Part shown: in pieces, positions 53,761-63,573 of the stretch | How the letters are laid out: every line of letters starts with the position of its first letter | Position numbering within the stretch: position 1 is the first letter of the stretch | Origin: Elephas maximus indicus | Taxonomy: Eukaryota; Chordata; Mammalia; Proboscidea; Elephantidae | Direction: 5' to 3' | DNA: 64,000 nt | Assembly (NCBI RefSeq): GCF_024166365.1 | Contig: NC_064822.1 | Location: forward strand, 101,242,823 to 101,306,822 | Translations under genes and position numbers: made by a program | Notes under the pieces: model-generated | What the model was told of the DNA's origin: nothing | The model's input: the letters and a program-made list of their open reading frames with translations, nothing else | The model's database searches: none

Positions 53761-54094
53761 TATTTATGGAGGTTCTTTATTTACGGAGGAAATTATTTCC
53801 TTTGTCTGTGATGTAAAGTAGAATTTCTTTTGATCTTGCCTGTAGTGTTTCAGGATATGAAGGAATTTTTGGCTTTTATGTAGCTAGATTTACCAGTCTT
53901 TGCTTTTATGGCTTCTGGATTTTATGGCAAAGCTTACAAAGGCCTTATTCACTTTGACCTTATTTAAAAACTCTCCTATCTTTTAATCTTCTAGTGCTTT
54001 TATGGTTTCATTTTTATTATTTAAATCTTGACCTATGTGGAATTTATGTGGGTGTGTGGTATGAGGTGGGGATCTACCTTTTTTCCCCCCAAGA

Positions 54095-55445
54095 TGAGTG
54101 TGAGGGCCCTTCACGTACTTATTGAACTCCATGTTTTGGGCAGCCCTGGGTTAGGCAGGTGGTGGCTCCAGAGTGCAAAAAGAGGTCACACTGCCTTGTG
54201 GAACTGCATTGAACCCTAGAGAGCAGAAGGTGTCATGCATTCCACTGTGAATGTGTCTGCAATAAAGACAAGCGAGGGCTCTGCAGAGGGGATGCTAAGG
54301 GACTTATGGGAAGACAAGGGTATTGACTCATTGCAAATGAGGGAGTGGCTGTGAGGGTGGTGATGTAGGTGGAGCAGGCAAGCATTGCAGATGAAGAAAA
54401 ACAGCAAGGTCTGTTTTCACCACTGGAAATGGAATTCATTTCAGTATTTTGTATTCCTATTACATTATTATACAGTGATGGAGAACATTTTAAAAATTTG
54501 ATTTGTGACAGCTCTGAACAGGTCTCTGAAGGCTTATGTTTATCTAACTTTGAATACACCTTGTAAAGCTAACGTCGTCTTATGCGTCTGTAAGTGCAAG
54601 AACAGGCACTTTGAATGAATGCCTAAGACAGAAAAGAGGGTGCAAAAAGGGTACAAGTTTGGTTTAGATTTTGTACACTTGAGAGTCTGAAAAGTCCCGC
54701 AAAAATGCTTACAGTTTATTATATTTTTCTTCTCCACTCAGCTGGATGTTTGTTTCTTTCAGCTTTTAGTGTTCACAGGAGGGATGAGGTCAGGTTCTTA
54801 TTGCTAAAGTCCTGATGTGTTAACTAGCTCAGATGGAGCAAGAGCTTGTCCAGACATTTCCAGGAAGCATGTTGACTGTGGTGCACTGAAAGTTCACAGG
54901 CTGCAGCTTCAGGGGGACCCTGCATGCTGCCCAGGGATCCTGGCTTCCTGTCAACTCTGTCTTCCACCCTCACCTGACTGGAGTCTGCGTTGTTGTTTCC
55001 ACACCTTCAGTGCACTATGATAAAGAGAAGCTTTAGCTATTGATTTAGGAACGGGCTCTTCAGGGTTATACGCATCTGAATGTAAATAAAACTCGGTTGC
55101 TTATTATTTTCTGTAATGGAGATGATTTCACACCTTTCCACTTTCCTTTCATTCACAAGATCTCTGCTACTTCCCAGAGAAAATAGAGAACACTGGAGGT
55201 GAACTACTGCAATGTCTGCTTCCTGAACCCTTCAATTTCTATATGCTTTTCTCTTTTACCCGTTTCCTCCTTGTTAAACAAGAGGAGACATTTTTCCCTT
55301 TGTCCGAAGCCAATCTCTCCATCTCTTACCTGGATTTCATCATGTCCTGTTTTCTCAGGGACTCTGTTCCTTGAATTATTCTCTCTCTTTATAGCAACTG
55401 CTCCCTTCACATCAGTATACATTTATGCTCAGAATACTCTATCAT
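54095..55445. other. No gene or named repeat
   Basis: Several 63-108-residue frames on both strands overlap each other and lack domains. Nothing recognised. Confidence 0.4.
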
Positions 55446-55448
55446 AAA

Positions 55449-55575
55449 ACTGTTAGTGTGCTTGAGTGCTACCAAAAAGTCGGCAGTTCAAGTCTATCCA
55501 GAGGGACCTAGGAAGAAAGGCCTGGTGATCTACTTCCAAAAAATCAGCCATCGAAAACCCTATGGATGGGAGGTG
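55449..55575 (+). mobile_element. AfroSINE long form, both ends damaged
   Basis: AAAAGTCGGCAGTTCAAGTC, GGAAGAAAGGCCTGGTGATC and CAGCCATCGAAAACCCTATG; the anticodon-side head part and the tail are lost. Confidence 0.78.
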
Positions 55576-55782
55576 GCGGGGTCTCACTCTCTAGATAGCA
55601 AACACTATTTTTGGTGATGAGAAAGGTAACACTGAATGACAGTGAAGTGTACACAGCTTGACAAAGATAAATGATTTCACTAAAAAGTACACAAGAGAAA
55701 AAGACCTGTTGGTAATTGCTATGGCGTATATAACTTTGAAACAATAGCAAAAACAACCAAAAAACGTATGTACAGGTATATA

Positions 55783-55975
55783 TGTATGTGTGTAGGCATA
55801 TATGTGTATAGGTATGTATATGCGAGTATATATGTGTGTGTATATATATATATATAACAATGCACATACGTGCATGTACATATACATATTCATAACCTAT
55901 ATATAGGTCATGAATATGTATATGTACATGCATGTATGTGACTGTGTGCACATATATTCATATATACAATAAAGC
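55783..55975. repeat. TA/TG-rich microsatellite with large palindrome
   Basis: Mixed TATGTG/TATATG repeats. Positions 55863-55940 form a 78-bp palindrome without spacer, 37 of 39 pairs matching. Low-complexity frames across it are artefacts. Confidence 0.92.
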
Positions 55976-56098
55976 ACATGGGGGCACAGTTAAGGCTACT
56001 TCTTAGACATAACGAAACACCTCACAGGTTTGGATTTCTGGGTTTAAAGGATTAGGACCATAGTCTTGTAAGAAATCTCGGTCAATTGGCATAACGTA

Positions 56099-56622
56099 CA
56101 GGCAGTCCCTGGGTTACAAACGAGACCTGTTCCTAAGTCTGTCTTTATGTTGAATTTGTAGGTAAGTTGGAACAGGTACATACGGTTCTGATCTAGCATC
56201 AGTTAGTCAAATGTTTGTCTTAGTATCTAGTATATATTTTACCTTTCTATGAATGTAAAGGAAACCCTGGTGGCGTAATGTTTAAGTGTTACAGCTGCTA
56301 ACCAAAGGGTCAGCAGTCTGAATCCACCAGGTGCTCCTTGGAAACTCTATGGGGCAGTTCTACTCTGTCCTATAGGGTCGCTATGAGTCGGAATCAACTA
56401 GATGGCACTGGGTTTGGTTTGGCTGATGAATGTACAACACTTAAGAAACTCTTCCAAACCGTGCAATGTTTTCATGAGTGTCACAAAGTAGTGCCTGTGT
56501 TCATTACTACAAACTATTGTATTTAACTCAAATTTTTAATATAATAGGCTAGGCTTTATGGCAGTCTGTTCTTATGTACGAGTTGTCTGTAAGTTGGATG
56601 TTCGTAACCCAGGGATTGCCAG
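56099..56622. mobile_element. Tc1/mariner-type MITE, split by a SINE
   Basis: Ends CAGGCAGTCCCTGGGTTACA and (from the right) CTGGCAATCCCTGGGTTACG are inverted repeats, and both are flanked by TA (56097-56098 and 56623-56624), the mariner target. No transposase frame. About 350 bp without the SINE. Confidence 0.82.
56258..56425 (+). mobile_element. AfroSINE-type SINE nested in mariner MITE
   Basis: GAAACCCTGGTGGCGTAATG head, GGGTCGCTATGAGTCGGAAT tail. A perfect 9-bp TSD (56249-56257 and 56426-56434). Confidence 0.94.
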
Positions 56623-56639
56623 TACTTCATAAAATTATA

Positions 56640-57316
56640 TTCTACATTCTAGTTTGGTGAGTAGTGGCCATCTAAGACACAACTATAGGTCTCTACTCAT
56701 CCAGAGCAAAATAGAAAGGAGGAAACCAAAGACTCACAGAAGAAACTAGTCTTCAGGATAACTAGTCTACACAAACCATGGCTTCATCTATCCTGAGACC
56801 AGAGGAACTTGGTGCTGCCCAGCTACCACTGACGACTGTTCTAATCAAGGCCACAATAGATGCACCCTGATAGAATGGGAGAAAAATGTGGAACAGACCC
56901 TCAAATTCCTAAAAAGAAAAAGAAAACCAAACAAAAACAAAAATCCCACACCTACTGGACTGATTGAGATTGGAGGGCTCCCCCAGACTATTACCCGGAG
57001 ATATTCTTCAAGTCTTGAACTGAAGGTAACCCCTGAATAACAAATTGGCTCAGAAAATAATATCACCCTTCAGTACTGTGCTCCTTAAAAAAAAAATCAC
57101 ATCTTTTAAAGGCCAAATGGTCAACAACTACTTTAAAACAAAGATGAGAATGTAAGGGCAGAGGGAAACTAGATTAATGGAAATGGAGCACCAGAATGGA
57201 AATAATGACAATGCTCATGCATTTTGAAGAAAATAAGCAATGTCACGGAAAACTTGTGTTGAAATTGCTGAATGGGAACCTAAACTGTTGCGTAAATCTT
57301 CACCAAAAACATAGTA
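56640..57316 (+). mobile_element. L1 3' UTR-like sequence
   Basis: CCAGAGGAACTTGGTGCTGC, TACTGGACTGATTGAGATTG, GAATGGAAATAATGACAATG and AAATCTTCACCAAAAACATA follow an L1 3' UTR order I associate with this lineage. It ends in an AT microsatellite in place of poly(A). Confidence 0.6.
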
Positions 57317-57319
57317 ATA

Positions 57320-57350
<31 letters not shown>

Positions 57351-57352
57351 TC
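57317..57352. repeat. AT microsatellite plus T run
   Basis: (AT)13 at 57317-57342 followed by ten T residues. Confidence 0.95.
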
Positions 57353-57365
57353 AAAGAAGAAGGTA

Positions 57366-57412
57366 AGAAAACCCTATGGAGCGTGAGTCAAAATCAACTT
57401 GATGGTAACTGG
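57366..57412 (+). mobile_element. SINE fragment with internal deletion
   Basis: GAAAACCCTATGGAGCGTGA then GTCAAAATCAACTTGATGGT; body and tail are joined. Confidence 0.65.
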
Positions 57413-57459
57413 TTTAAAAACAAATAGGTAAAAGCCCTATCTTGACCACACCTTATTTT

Positions 57460-58326
57460 CTTCTGTTCACAGGCAGACTTCTTGGAGGGTGTCTACATTC
57501 ACCTTCGATTTACCATTTGGCATTCAGTGGCTTGGTTTTATCACTTCACCGAAACTGTTCTTGCCAAGGTCTTTAACAGCCTCCTCGATGTTAAATTTAT
57601 TGAAATTTTCAGTCTTTATTTTCCTTGAAGTTTGGACTATTTTGCAGTGTAGACCACTTCACTGACATCCTACCTTTACGTTCCTGAAGTTCCTCTCTGG
57701 CTGCTTCTCTCTGTCTTTGCAACTCCTCTCCTGTTGCCCATCTTCCCATGGTGGGTTTCCTTGGTGTCTCAGTCTCTTAGTGCTGCTGTAACAGATGACT
57801 TTAACAAACAAATTTATTTTCTCACAATTTAGGAGGCTAGAAATATGAATTCAGGGTGCTGGCCCTAGGAGAAGGCTTTCTCTTTGTTGGCTCTCGGGGA
57901 AGGTTCTTGTCTCTTTTCAGCTTCTGTTCCTTGATGATCATAGTGATCTTCACGTGGCATGACATCTGTCTTCCTCCATCTCTCCTTGCTTGCTGCTTGT
58001 TTAATCTGCTCTTTTATATCTCAGAAGAGATTGACTTAAGACACATCCTACACTAGTACTGCCTCACTGACATAACAAAAAAAGCGTATTCCCAAATGGG
58101 ATTATAATCACAGGTGTAGGAGTCAGGATTTACAACACATATTTTGGGGGACATGATTCAGTCCATAACATTTGGGGTTCTGTTCAAGCTCCTTATCTCT
58201 TTTCACATGACATAGCATCTCGTAGCCATGTCTGTAGCTTCTCGTTCATGCTTAATCATAGTATTCAGAATCAGCCAGACACGAATTTGACTCTTACTTC
58301 CAACCCTTACAAGTCTGGTCATTCTT
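57460..58326 (+). mobile_element. L2 internal (RT-end) region, split by an LTR
   Basis: TTGCCAAGGTCTTTAACAGC and TGAAATTTTCAGTCTTTATT match the order of the L2 RT segment; the sequence resumes after the LTR at TTCTGTTCAAGCTCCTTATC. Strongly decayed. Confidence 0.6.
57765..58170 (-). mobile_element. Solo LTR, ERVL-MaLR-like
   Basis: Starts TGTCTCAGTCTCTTAGTGCT and ends GATTCAGTCCATAACA. Flanks CTTGG (57760-57764) and TTTGG (58171-58175) give a 5-bp TSD with one mismatch. Confidence 0.88.
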
Positions 58327-58335
58327 ATAAGTCAC

Positions 58336-59229
58336 AGAATGACAAATCTGTCTTGGAAGAAATACAGCCAGAATGCTCCTTAGAAGCAAGGATGGTGACA
58401 TACTTTGGACTTTGTCTTATTTATCTAGTGCTGCTATAACAGAAATACCACAAGAGGATGGCTTTCACAAAAAGAAATTTATTCTGTCACAGTCTAGTAG
58501 GCCACAAGTCCAAATTCAGGGCGCCAGCTCCAGGGGAAGGCTTTCTGTCTCTGTTGGCTCTGGAGGAAGGTCCTTGTCATCAATCTTCCCCTGATCGAGG
58601 AGCTTGTCAGTGGAGGAACCCTGAGTCCAAAGGCAGTGCTAGTCTCCTGGCTCTTGTTTCTTGGTGGCACGAGGTCCCACCCTCTCTGCTGGCTTCCCTT
58701 GCCTTTTCTCTCTTGTAAGATAAAAGGTCATACAGGCCACACCCCAGGGAAACTCCCTTTATGTTGGATCAGGGATGTGACCTGAGTAAGGGTGTTTGTT
58801 ACATTCCACCCTTATCCTCTTTAACATAATTTAATCTTGCCATATTAACTACAGGCAGAGATTAAGATTTACAACACTTAGGAAAATTACAGCAATCACA
58901 AAATGGAGGACAACCACACAATACTGGGAATCATGGCCTAACCATGTTGACACATATTTTTGGGGGACACAATTCAATCCACGACAGACATGTTATCAGG
59001 AGGGATCAGTCCCTGAAGAAGGACATCATGCTTGGTAAAGTACAGGGTCAGCAGAAAAGAGGAAGACTGTCAAGGAAATGGACTGACACAGTGACTGCAA
59101 CAGTAGGCTCAAGCATAATAATGGTTGTGAGGATGGTGCAGGACCAGGCAGTGTTTCGTTCTGTTGTACTTAGAGTCGCTGTGAGTTGGAACTGACTCAA
59201 TAGCACCTAACAACAACAACAACAACAAC
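58336..59229 (+). mobile_element. RTE 3' end split by a solo LTR
   Basis: 58336-58412 (CAAATCTGTCTTGGAAGAAA, AGAATGCTCCTTAGAAGCAA) resumes at 58987 (GACATGTTATCAGGAGGGAT) and ends in the AACAAC tail. A perfect 9-bp TSD (58327-58335 and 59230-59238) brackets the whole. Net RTE length about 320 bases; C-terminal codons only. Confidence 0.92.
58413..58986 (-). mobile_element. Solo LTR nested in RTE
   Basis: Starts TGTCTTATTTATCTAGTGCT and ends ACACAATTCAATCCACGACA. TSD GACTT (58408-58412) against GACAT (58987-58991) equals RTE sequence. Near full length at 574 bp. Confidence 0.92.
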
Positions 59230-59234
59230 ATAAG

Positions 59235-59345
59235 TCACTTAGCTCTTGTAGCTTTAATTTTCACATCTTTAAAATGGGCATAAAAATTCCCACCTCACAT
59301 GCTGTAGTTGGGAATTAATTAAATCAAATAAAGACTATACAGCAC
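59235..59345 (+). mobile_element. MIR fragment
   Basis: TTTTCACATCTTTAAAATGG, CCCACCTCACATGCTGTAGT. Confidence 0.6.
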
Positions 59346-59639
59346 TTTATTCATTCAATTTTGTACATAGTATCTGTAATATAGTACAAGTTTGAACTCA
59401 TACTATATTTCAGATACTGTGTATAAACTTGTTTTTTGACTCTGACATACAATAAGAAATACAATGTATAATGCCACCTAGGACACATAGACATATAAAC
59501 AAAATTTTCATGAAGTACTTACAATCACTATGTGTAATATGATGTGCTTTGTTATTTTCCCTTCTATTTCATTAAAAATTATGCTGGTCACAATCCGCCA
59601 CATTTCCCAATCCACCAATGAACCATTGCCTACAGTTTA

Positions 59640-60240
59640 GAAAACGTGATTCTAGGCTCTTGAGATATAGGAGTGTCTGCCACATGGAGCTTACTTTCTA
59701 GAGCACAGGAGTCCATGAGGATTTTCTGCAATGATGGAAATGTTCTATATCTGTGCTGCCCAATGTGGTAGCCACTAGCCACATGTGGCTACTGAGCATT
59801 TGACATATGGTTAGTGCAACTGAGGAATTGAATTTTATATTTTCATTAAAATGTAAGTAGCCACATGTGCTAGTGGCTACAGTATTGAGCAGCACAATTC
59901 CAGAATGGGAAAGACAGACAAGAGAAAATAAGCAAATAACAGAATAAGATAATTTCTGATAGCGGAGGGCTGTGAAGGTAATATCTAGGATGGAGTCATT
60001 GAGAGTGACTTTGGGGAGACTTTAGTTTGGATAGGCAGAGAATATCGCTTCACGGAGGTAATGTCTGAGTTGACATCTGAGTTGCTAGGAGCCACGTGCT
60101 TGGCTATCTAAGTGAAGAGGATTCAGGTGGAGGGAATAGTGGGTGTAAAGGTCTAAAGGCAGAAATGAGCTTGGTGTGGTCAAAGAACAGAAGTCCTGTG
60201 TGGCTGGGTTATAATGGCAATGAGTGAGAATGGAGGTAGC
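59640..60240 (-). mobile_element. L2, interrupted by a hAT MITE
   Basis: CCACATGGAGCTTACTTTCT before, GGAAAGACAGACAAGAGAAA after the insert, then CAGAAATGAGCTTGGTGTGG. Confidence 0.6.
59700..59897. mobile_element. hAT-Charlie-like MITE
   Basis: GTAGCCACTAGCCACATGTG and, inverted, CACATGTGCTAGTGGCTACA form long terminal inverted repeats. GTGCTG... ends are recognisable. No transposase. Confidence 0.7.
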
Positions 60241-60289
60241 TATGGTGGTGATGCTGCTGCTGCTGATGATGATGGCAAGAAAATTTTCA

Positions 60290-61135
60290 GGCCAGAATAA
60301 TCACTTTATTGCAGAATATTGCCACCTGAGAGTCTCACAGGCATTTCAAACTCAGCATGTCCTATAACTGAACATTCAAAAGTTGTTCCTAATTTTTGCT
60401 TCCTATCTCAATGAGTGGCATCGCCATTCAGCCTGATATTTTCTCCCTCCCCTTCCTTTTCCTCACTCTACCTTCTAATCATTTACCAAGTCTTGTCATT
60501 GTCCCGTCTAAATATCTCTAGAATATGCCCACTTGTCCATATCCTTGCAGGCTATTTCCTTAATTCATAACTCCAGATGGTTTCTTTGCCTGATCTATTC
60601 TCACTGCAGCCAGAGTGATCATTCTAAAACACAAATACAACTATGCCATTCTTTGGCTTGAATTCTTAACCGTAATCCTGATGATTCTTAGATTAAAGTA
60701 TAAACTCTTTTAACAAGGGCTTACAAGGATCCGTATTACCTTCCCAGTCTTAGGTGCCTTGCTCAAACCTGTCTTCAGCAACTTGAAAGTGTCTTGCTCT
60801 CTTTTCTTTGGGCATCTGTGAATAGTGTTTCTTCTACATAGGATTTTCTTTGCCTTATTCTTCCCAGCCTTTGGATGACATTCTTGGGATATAGCTTAAG
60901 CATCGTTTCCTCCAAGAAACCTTCCCTAACTTCCTGGCCTGTATTCAGTGCCCCTTCTAGATACTCTCGGTGAACCCTGACCTTCCCCCTCTGTAGCACT
61001 TATTATGCTACAATGGGATTGCCTGTCTACTTATCTGTAGGCATCACGTCTACCATGTTCATTGCTACATCCCCAGCATCTAGCACAATGCCTGGCATCA
61101 AATAGATGCCCAATAAATATTTGCTGAATGAATGA
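60290..61135 (+). mobile_element. L2, long 3' copy
   Basis: CACAGGCATTTCAAACTCAG, TATTCTCACTGCAGCCAGAG, CTCCAAGAAACCTTCCCTAA and CAATAAATATTTGCTGAATG run in order from the ORF end to the 3' terminus. Confidence 0.88.
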
Positions 61136-61189
61136 GAAATAATTTGAATTCAGATATTACTATTAATAATATTAGCTACTGATTAATGT

Positions 61190-61600
61190 TAATAGCTAAA
61201 GTTTATTGAGCATGCTAAAGAGCCTCGATGGCATAACAGCTAAGAGTTTGGCTGCTAACCAAGAGGTCAGCGGTTCAAACCCATCCAGTGGCTCTGCAAG
61301 AAAGAGACCTGGGTATCTGCTTTCATAAAGATTACAGCCAGGAAAACTGTACAAGGAAGTTCTACTCTGTCACATGGGTTCGCTAGCAAAGAATTGACTC
61401 TTAGGCACCCAGCGACAACACTGAGGATGGTTAGCATTTCACACTATCTCCTTTATCCTTATAACAACCTATTAAAGATAAGCATTACTGTTCTTATTTT
61501 ACAAATGAAAAACTGAGGTCCAGAGAGTTTAAAATAACTTGCCTAAAGTTACAACTGTTAGGTGACAAAGCAAGAGTAAAACCTGGGGCTACCTAACTAA
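61190..61600 (-). mobile_element. MIR split by a SINE
   Basis: AAAGTTTATTGAGCATG before and GGTTAGCATTTCACACTATC, AAACTGAGGTCCAGAGAG after the insert. Confidence 0.75.
61220..61425 (+). mobile_element. AfroSINE variant nested in MIR
   Basis: AGCCTCGATGGCATAACAGC head, AGAGGTCAGCGGTTCAAACC B box, body CATAAAGATTACAGCCAGGA, tail AAGAATTGACTCTTAGGCAC. TSD imperfect (about 9 of 11). Confidence 0.88.
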
Positions 61601-61609
61601 AAAAAGCCA

Positions 61610-62510
61610 TTCTCTCAATCCCTACATCAGATATAATGAGCATTCTGGCTTCTCTTGCTCTAGTAGGGACTTCACAGCAAGTGATGGGTGTTTAATTTGA
61701 GAGGGATACTGCTCAAGTCAGAGTCATCCTAAGCTGGGCCATTATCTGTACATTTGCAAAGCCAGCTTCTGTTTGCTGAACTTAAACTGAAGCTCAAGCC
61801 TTAGCTCTTTTCTTCAGTTGGGCTGGATATCTCAACAAGATTTCTGAGAGCAAGCCTCCAAGGAGAGGCTGACTGAATGCTCCCACAGTGGGCTCCTGTG
61901 TAACAGAGTGACATTGATTGATGAGGCCCACGGAGAAAGGAAGCTAGGAGCCTAGGAACCTGAGGTGTTGATCGTGCTCTGACAGAAGGCATTTTGCATT
62001 CTCTTTGTGATCACTAACCCATTTGGGATGTGGCCTTGTTTTTCATAAAATTTCAGGAACTACCACACCTGAATTGTGATCCTGGGATTTACATTATCAC
62101 TGTAGCTTGATGGAAATTCTGATAGACTATTGTTTCAGGGTCATTTGGGGACTCACAGTCCAGTGATTTGATGTGACTGTGGGGATTTTGATTATGCTGT
62201 TTTCATCCATGCCTGTCATCTTTATGGTAAGCCTAACAGTTAAGTAGAGTGTCTTCCTCTTGCAAAACTTCAGGCACTTGCCAGATTTCATCTCATTAAT
62301 TCTTCACTGCATCCGCCTTCAGCCAGCATTTGGCAATTGTTGGCTCTTTTATGCTGAGAAGGACAATGGGGGCCAGAGAGGTTAATTGGCTCGCTTCAGA
62401 AACATTCAGCTTGGAGTAGCTCATCATCATAAGATCATGTTTCTGAGTCAGACTGTCCATCTTAATGGTGAAGAAATGCATGCTTTATATCTAAGGATTT
62501 GCAATGCTTT
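61610..62510. other. No gene or named repeat
   Basis: Unique-looking. Frame 61801-61992 on the minus strand has no family. Confidence 0.4.
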
Positions 62511-62519
62511 CATGTATAA

Positions 62520-63200
62520 ACATTCATTTATCAATTCATTCAATGACTATTTATTGAGAACCTACTATATGCTAGCCACTGGGGATGTTTAGTGGGGTAA
62601 CAAGACAAACATGCTGTCAAGGAATTGACATTCTAATTGGGGAGGGGGAACAGGCAAAAAACAAGTAAACCTATACATGAATTTTTCATTTCCAACAGTG
62701 TTGTTCTCTGGATAAAATAAAAACAGAGTGATGGGATAGATTGTGCTTGGGGTGGAGGAAGAAACCAAACCAAACCAAACCAAACCAAACCAAACCAAAC
62801 CCAACCCAGTGCCATCTAGTCGAATCCGACTCATAGCGACCCTATAGGACAGAGGAGGAAGAAAGAATCATCAAAAAGCTTCCATGAGATGATATCATTT
62901 GAGCTAATAGCAGAGGGCTGAAAAGGAGCCAATCTGGAGAAATCTGGGGGAGAGCACCTCAGACAGGGGAACAGCAAATGCAAAGGCCCTGAGGCTAGAA
63001 CTAGATTGGAATGTTCAAGGGATAGGAATGCTCGAGTCTTTATGGACTGTGGTTCAGAGGGATACCTTAACCAGAGGAATGATGGGATCTCATTTATGTT
63101 TTAACAAGATCTCTCTGTCTGCCATGCAGAGGTGAACTGAGGGAGGCAAAGGATGAAACAGGGAGAAGAGGAAGAGATTTTGACAGTGGTCCAAAGGAGA
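62520..63200 (-). mobile_element. L2, split by a SINE fragment
   Basis: ATTCATTCAATGACTATTTA, GGAACAGCAAATGCAAAGGC, 'GGATCTCATTTATGTTTTAA' in minus-strand L2 order. Confidence 0.75.
62765..62853 (-). mobile_element. 89-bp truncated SINE with CCAAA-repeat tail
   Basis: A CCAAA array (62765-62800, complement of TTTGG) joins GTGCCATCTAGTCGAATCCG and CATAGCGACCCTATAGGACA. A perfect 11-bp TSD (62754-62764 and 62854-62864). Confidence 0.93.
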
Positions 63201-63209
63201 GATACTTTT

Positions 63210-63570
63210 ATTTGTTTTTTAAATTGTGGTGAAATCGTAACAAAACATACACCATCTCAACAATTTCTACGTGTACAATTCAGTAACATTGATTACATTC
63301 TTCAAGTTGTGCAACCAGCTGTCATTTTCCAAATTATTCCATCACCACTAACATAAACTCAGTGCACCCTAGGTAAAAACAATCCCTTACTCTCTCTCTC
63401 TCTCCCATCCCTGGTAATCAGTAATAATTTTTGGTTTCTGTATATTTTCATATTTCACGTAAGTGAGATCATAAAATATTTGTTTATTTGCAACTGATTT
63501 ATTTTCTCAGCATAATGTCTGCAAGGTTCACCCATGTAGTGGCATGCATCAGGATTCAATTTCTCTTTAT
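63210..63570 (-). mobile_element. L1 3' end
   Basis: CATCTCAACAATTTCTACGT, AGTTGTGCAACCAGCTGTCA, CTCAGCATAATGTCTGCAAG; the reverse of the type at 38390-38605. A TC microsatellite lies at 63389-63405. Confidence 0.72.
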
Positions 63571-63573
63571 GGC

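Larger units (their letters stand above)
52620..54090 (-). mobile_element. Old L1 (L1M-type), ORF2 3' part, interrupted
   Basis: On the plus strand: GTAAATCCCTAGGAGTCAAT, ATTGCCTTCCAAGAGGTTAT, TATATTCCCACCAGCGATGC and GATCTACCTTTTTTCCCCCC are complements of the end of L1 ORF2. A two-ended RTE derivative (53309-53760) and a MIR-like piece (52765-52865) interrupt it. Confidence 0.8.

Noticed and set aside
55544-55951. 135-residue frame
   Set aside because: Low-complexity TA/TG microsatellite translation (repeating HTYIH-like residues).
57317-57342. Cruciform or regulatory palindrome
   Set aside because: A plain (AT)n microsatellite; self-complementarity is trivial.
62589-62834. 81-residue frame rich in WFGLV repeats
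   Set aside because: Translation of the TTTGG SINE-tail array, not a repeat protein.
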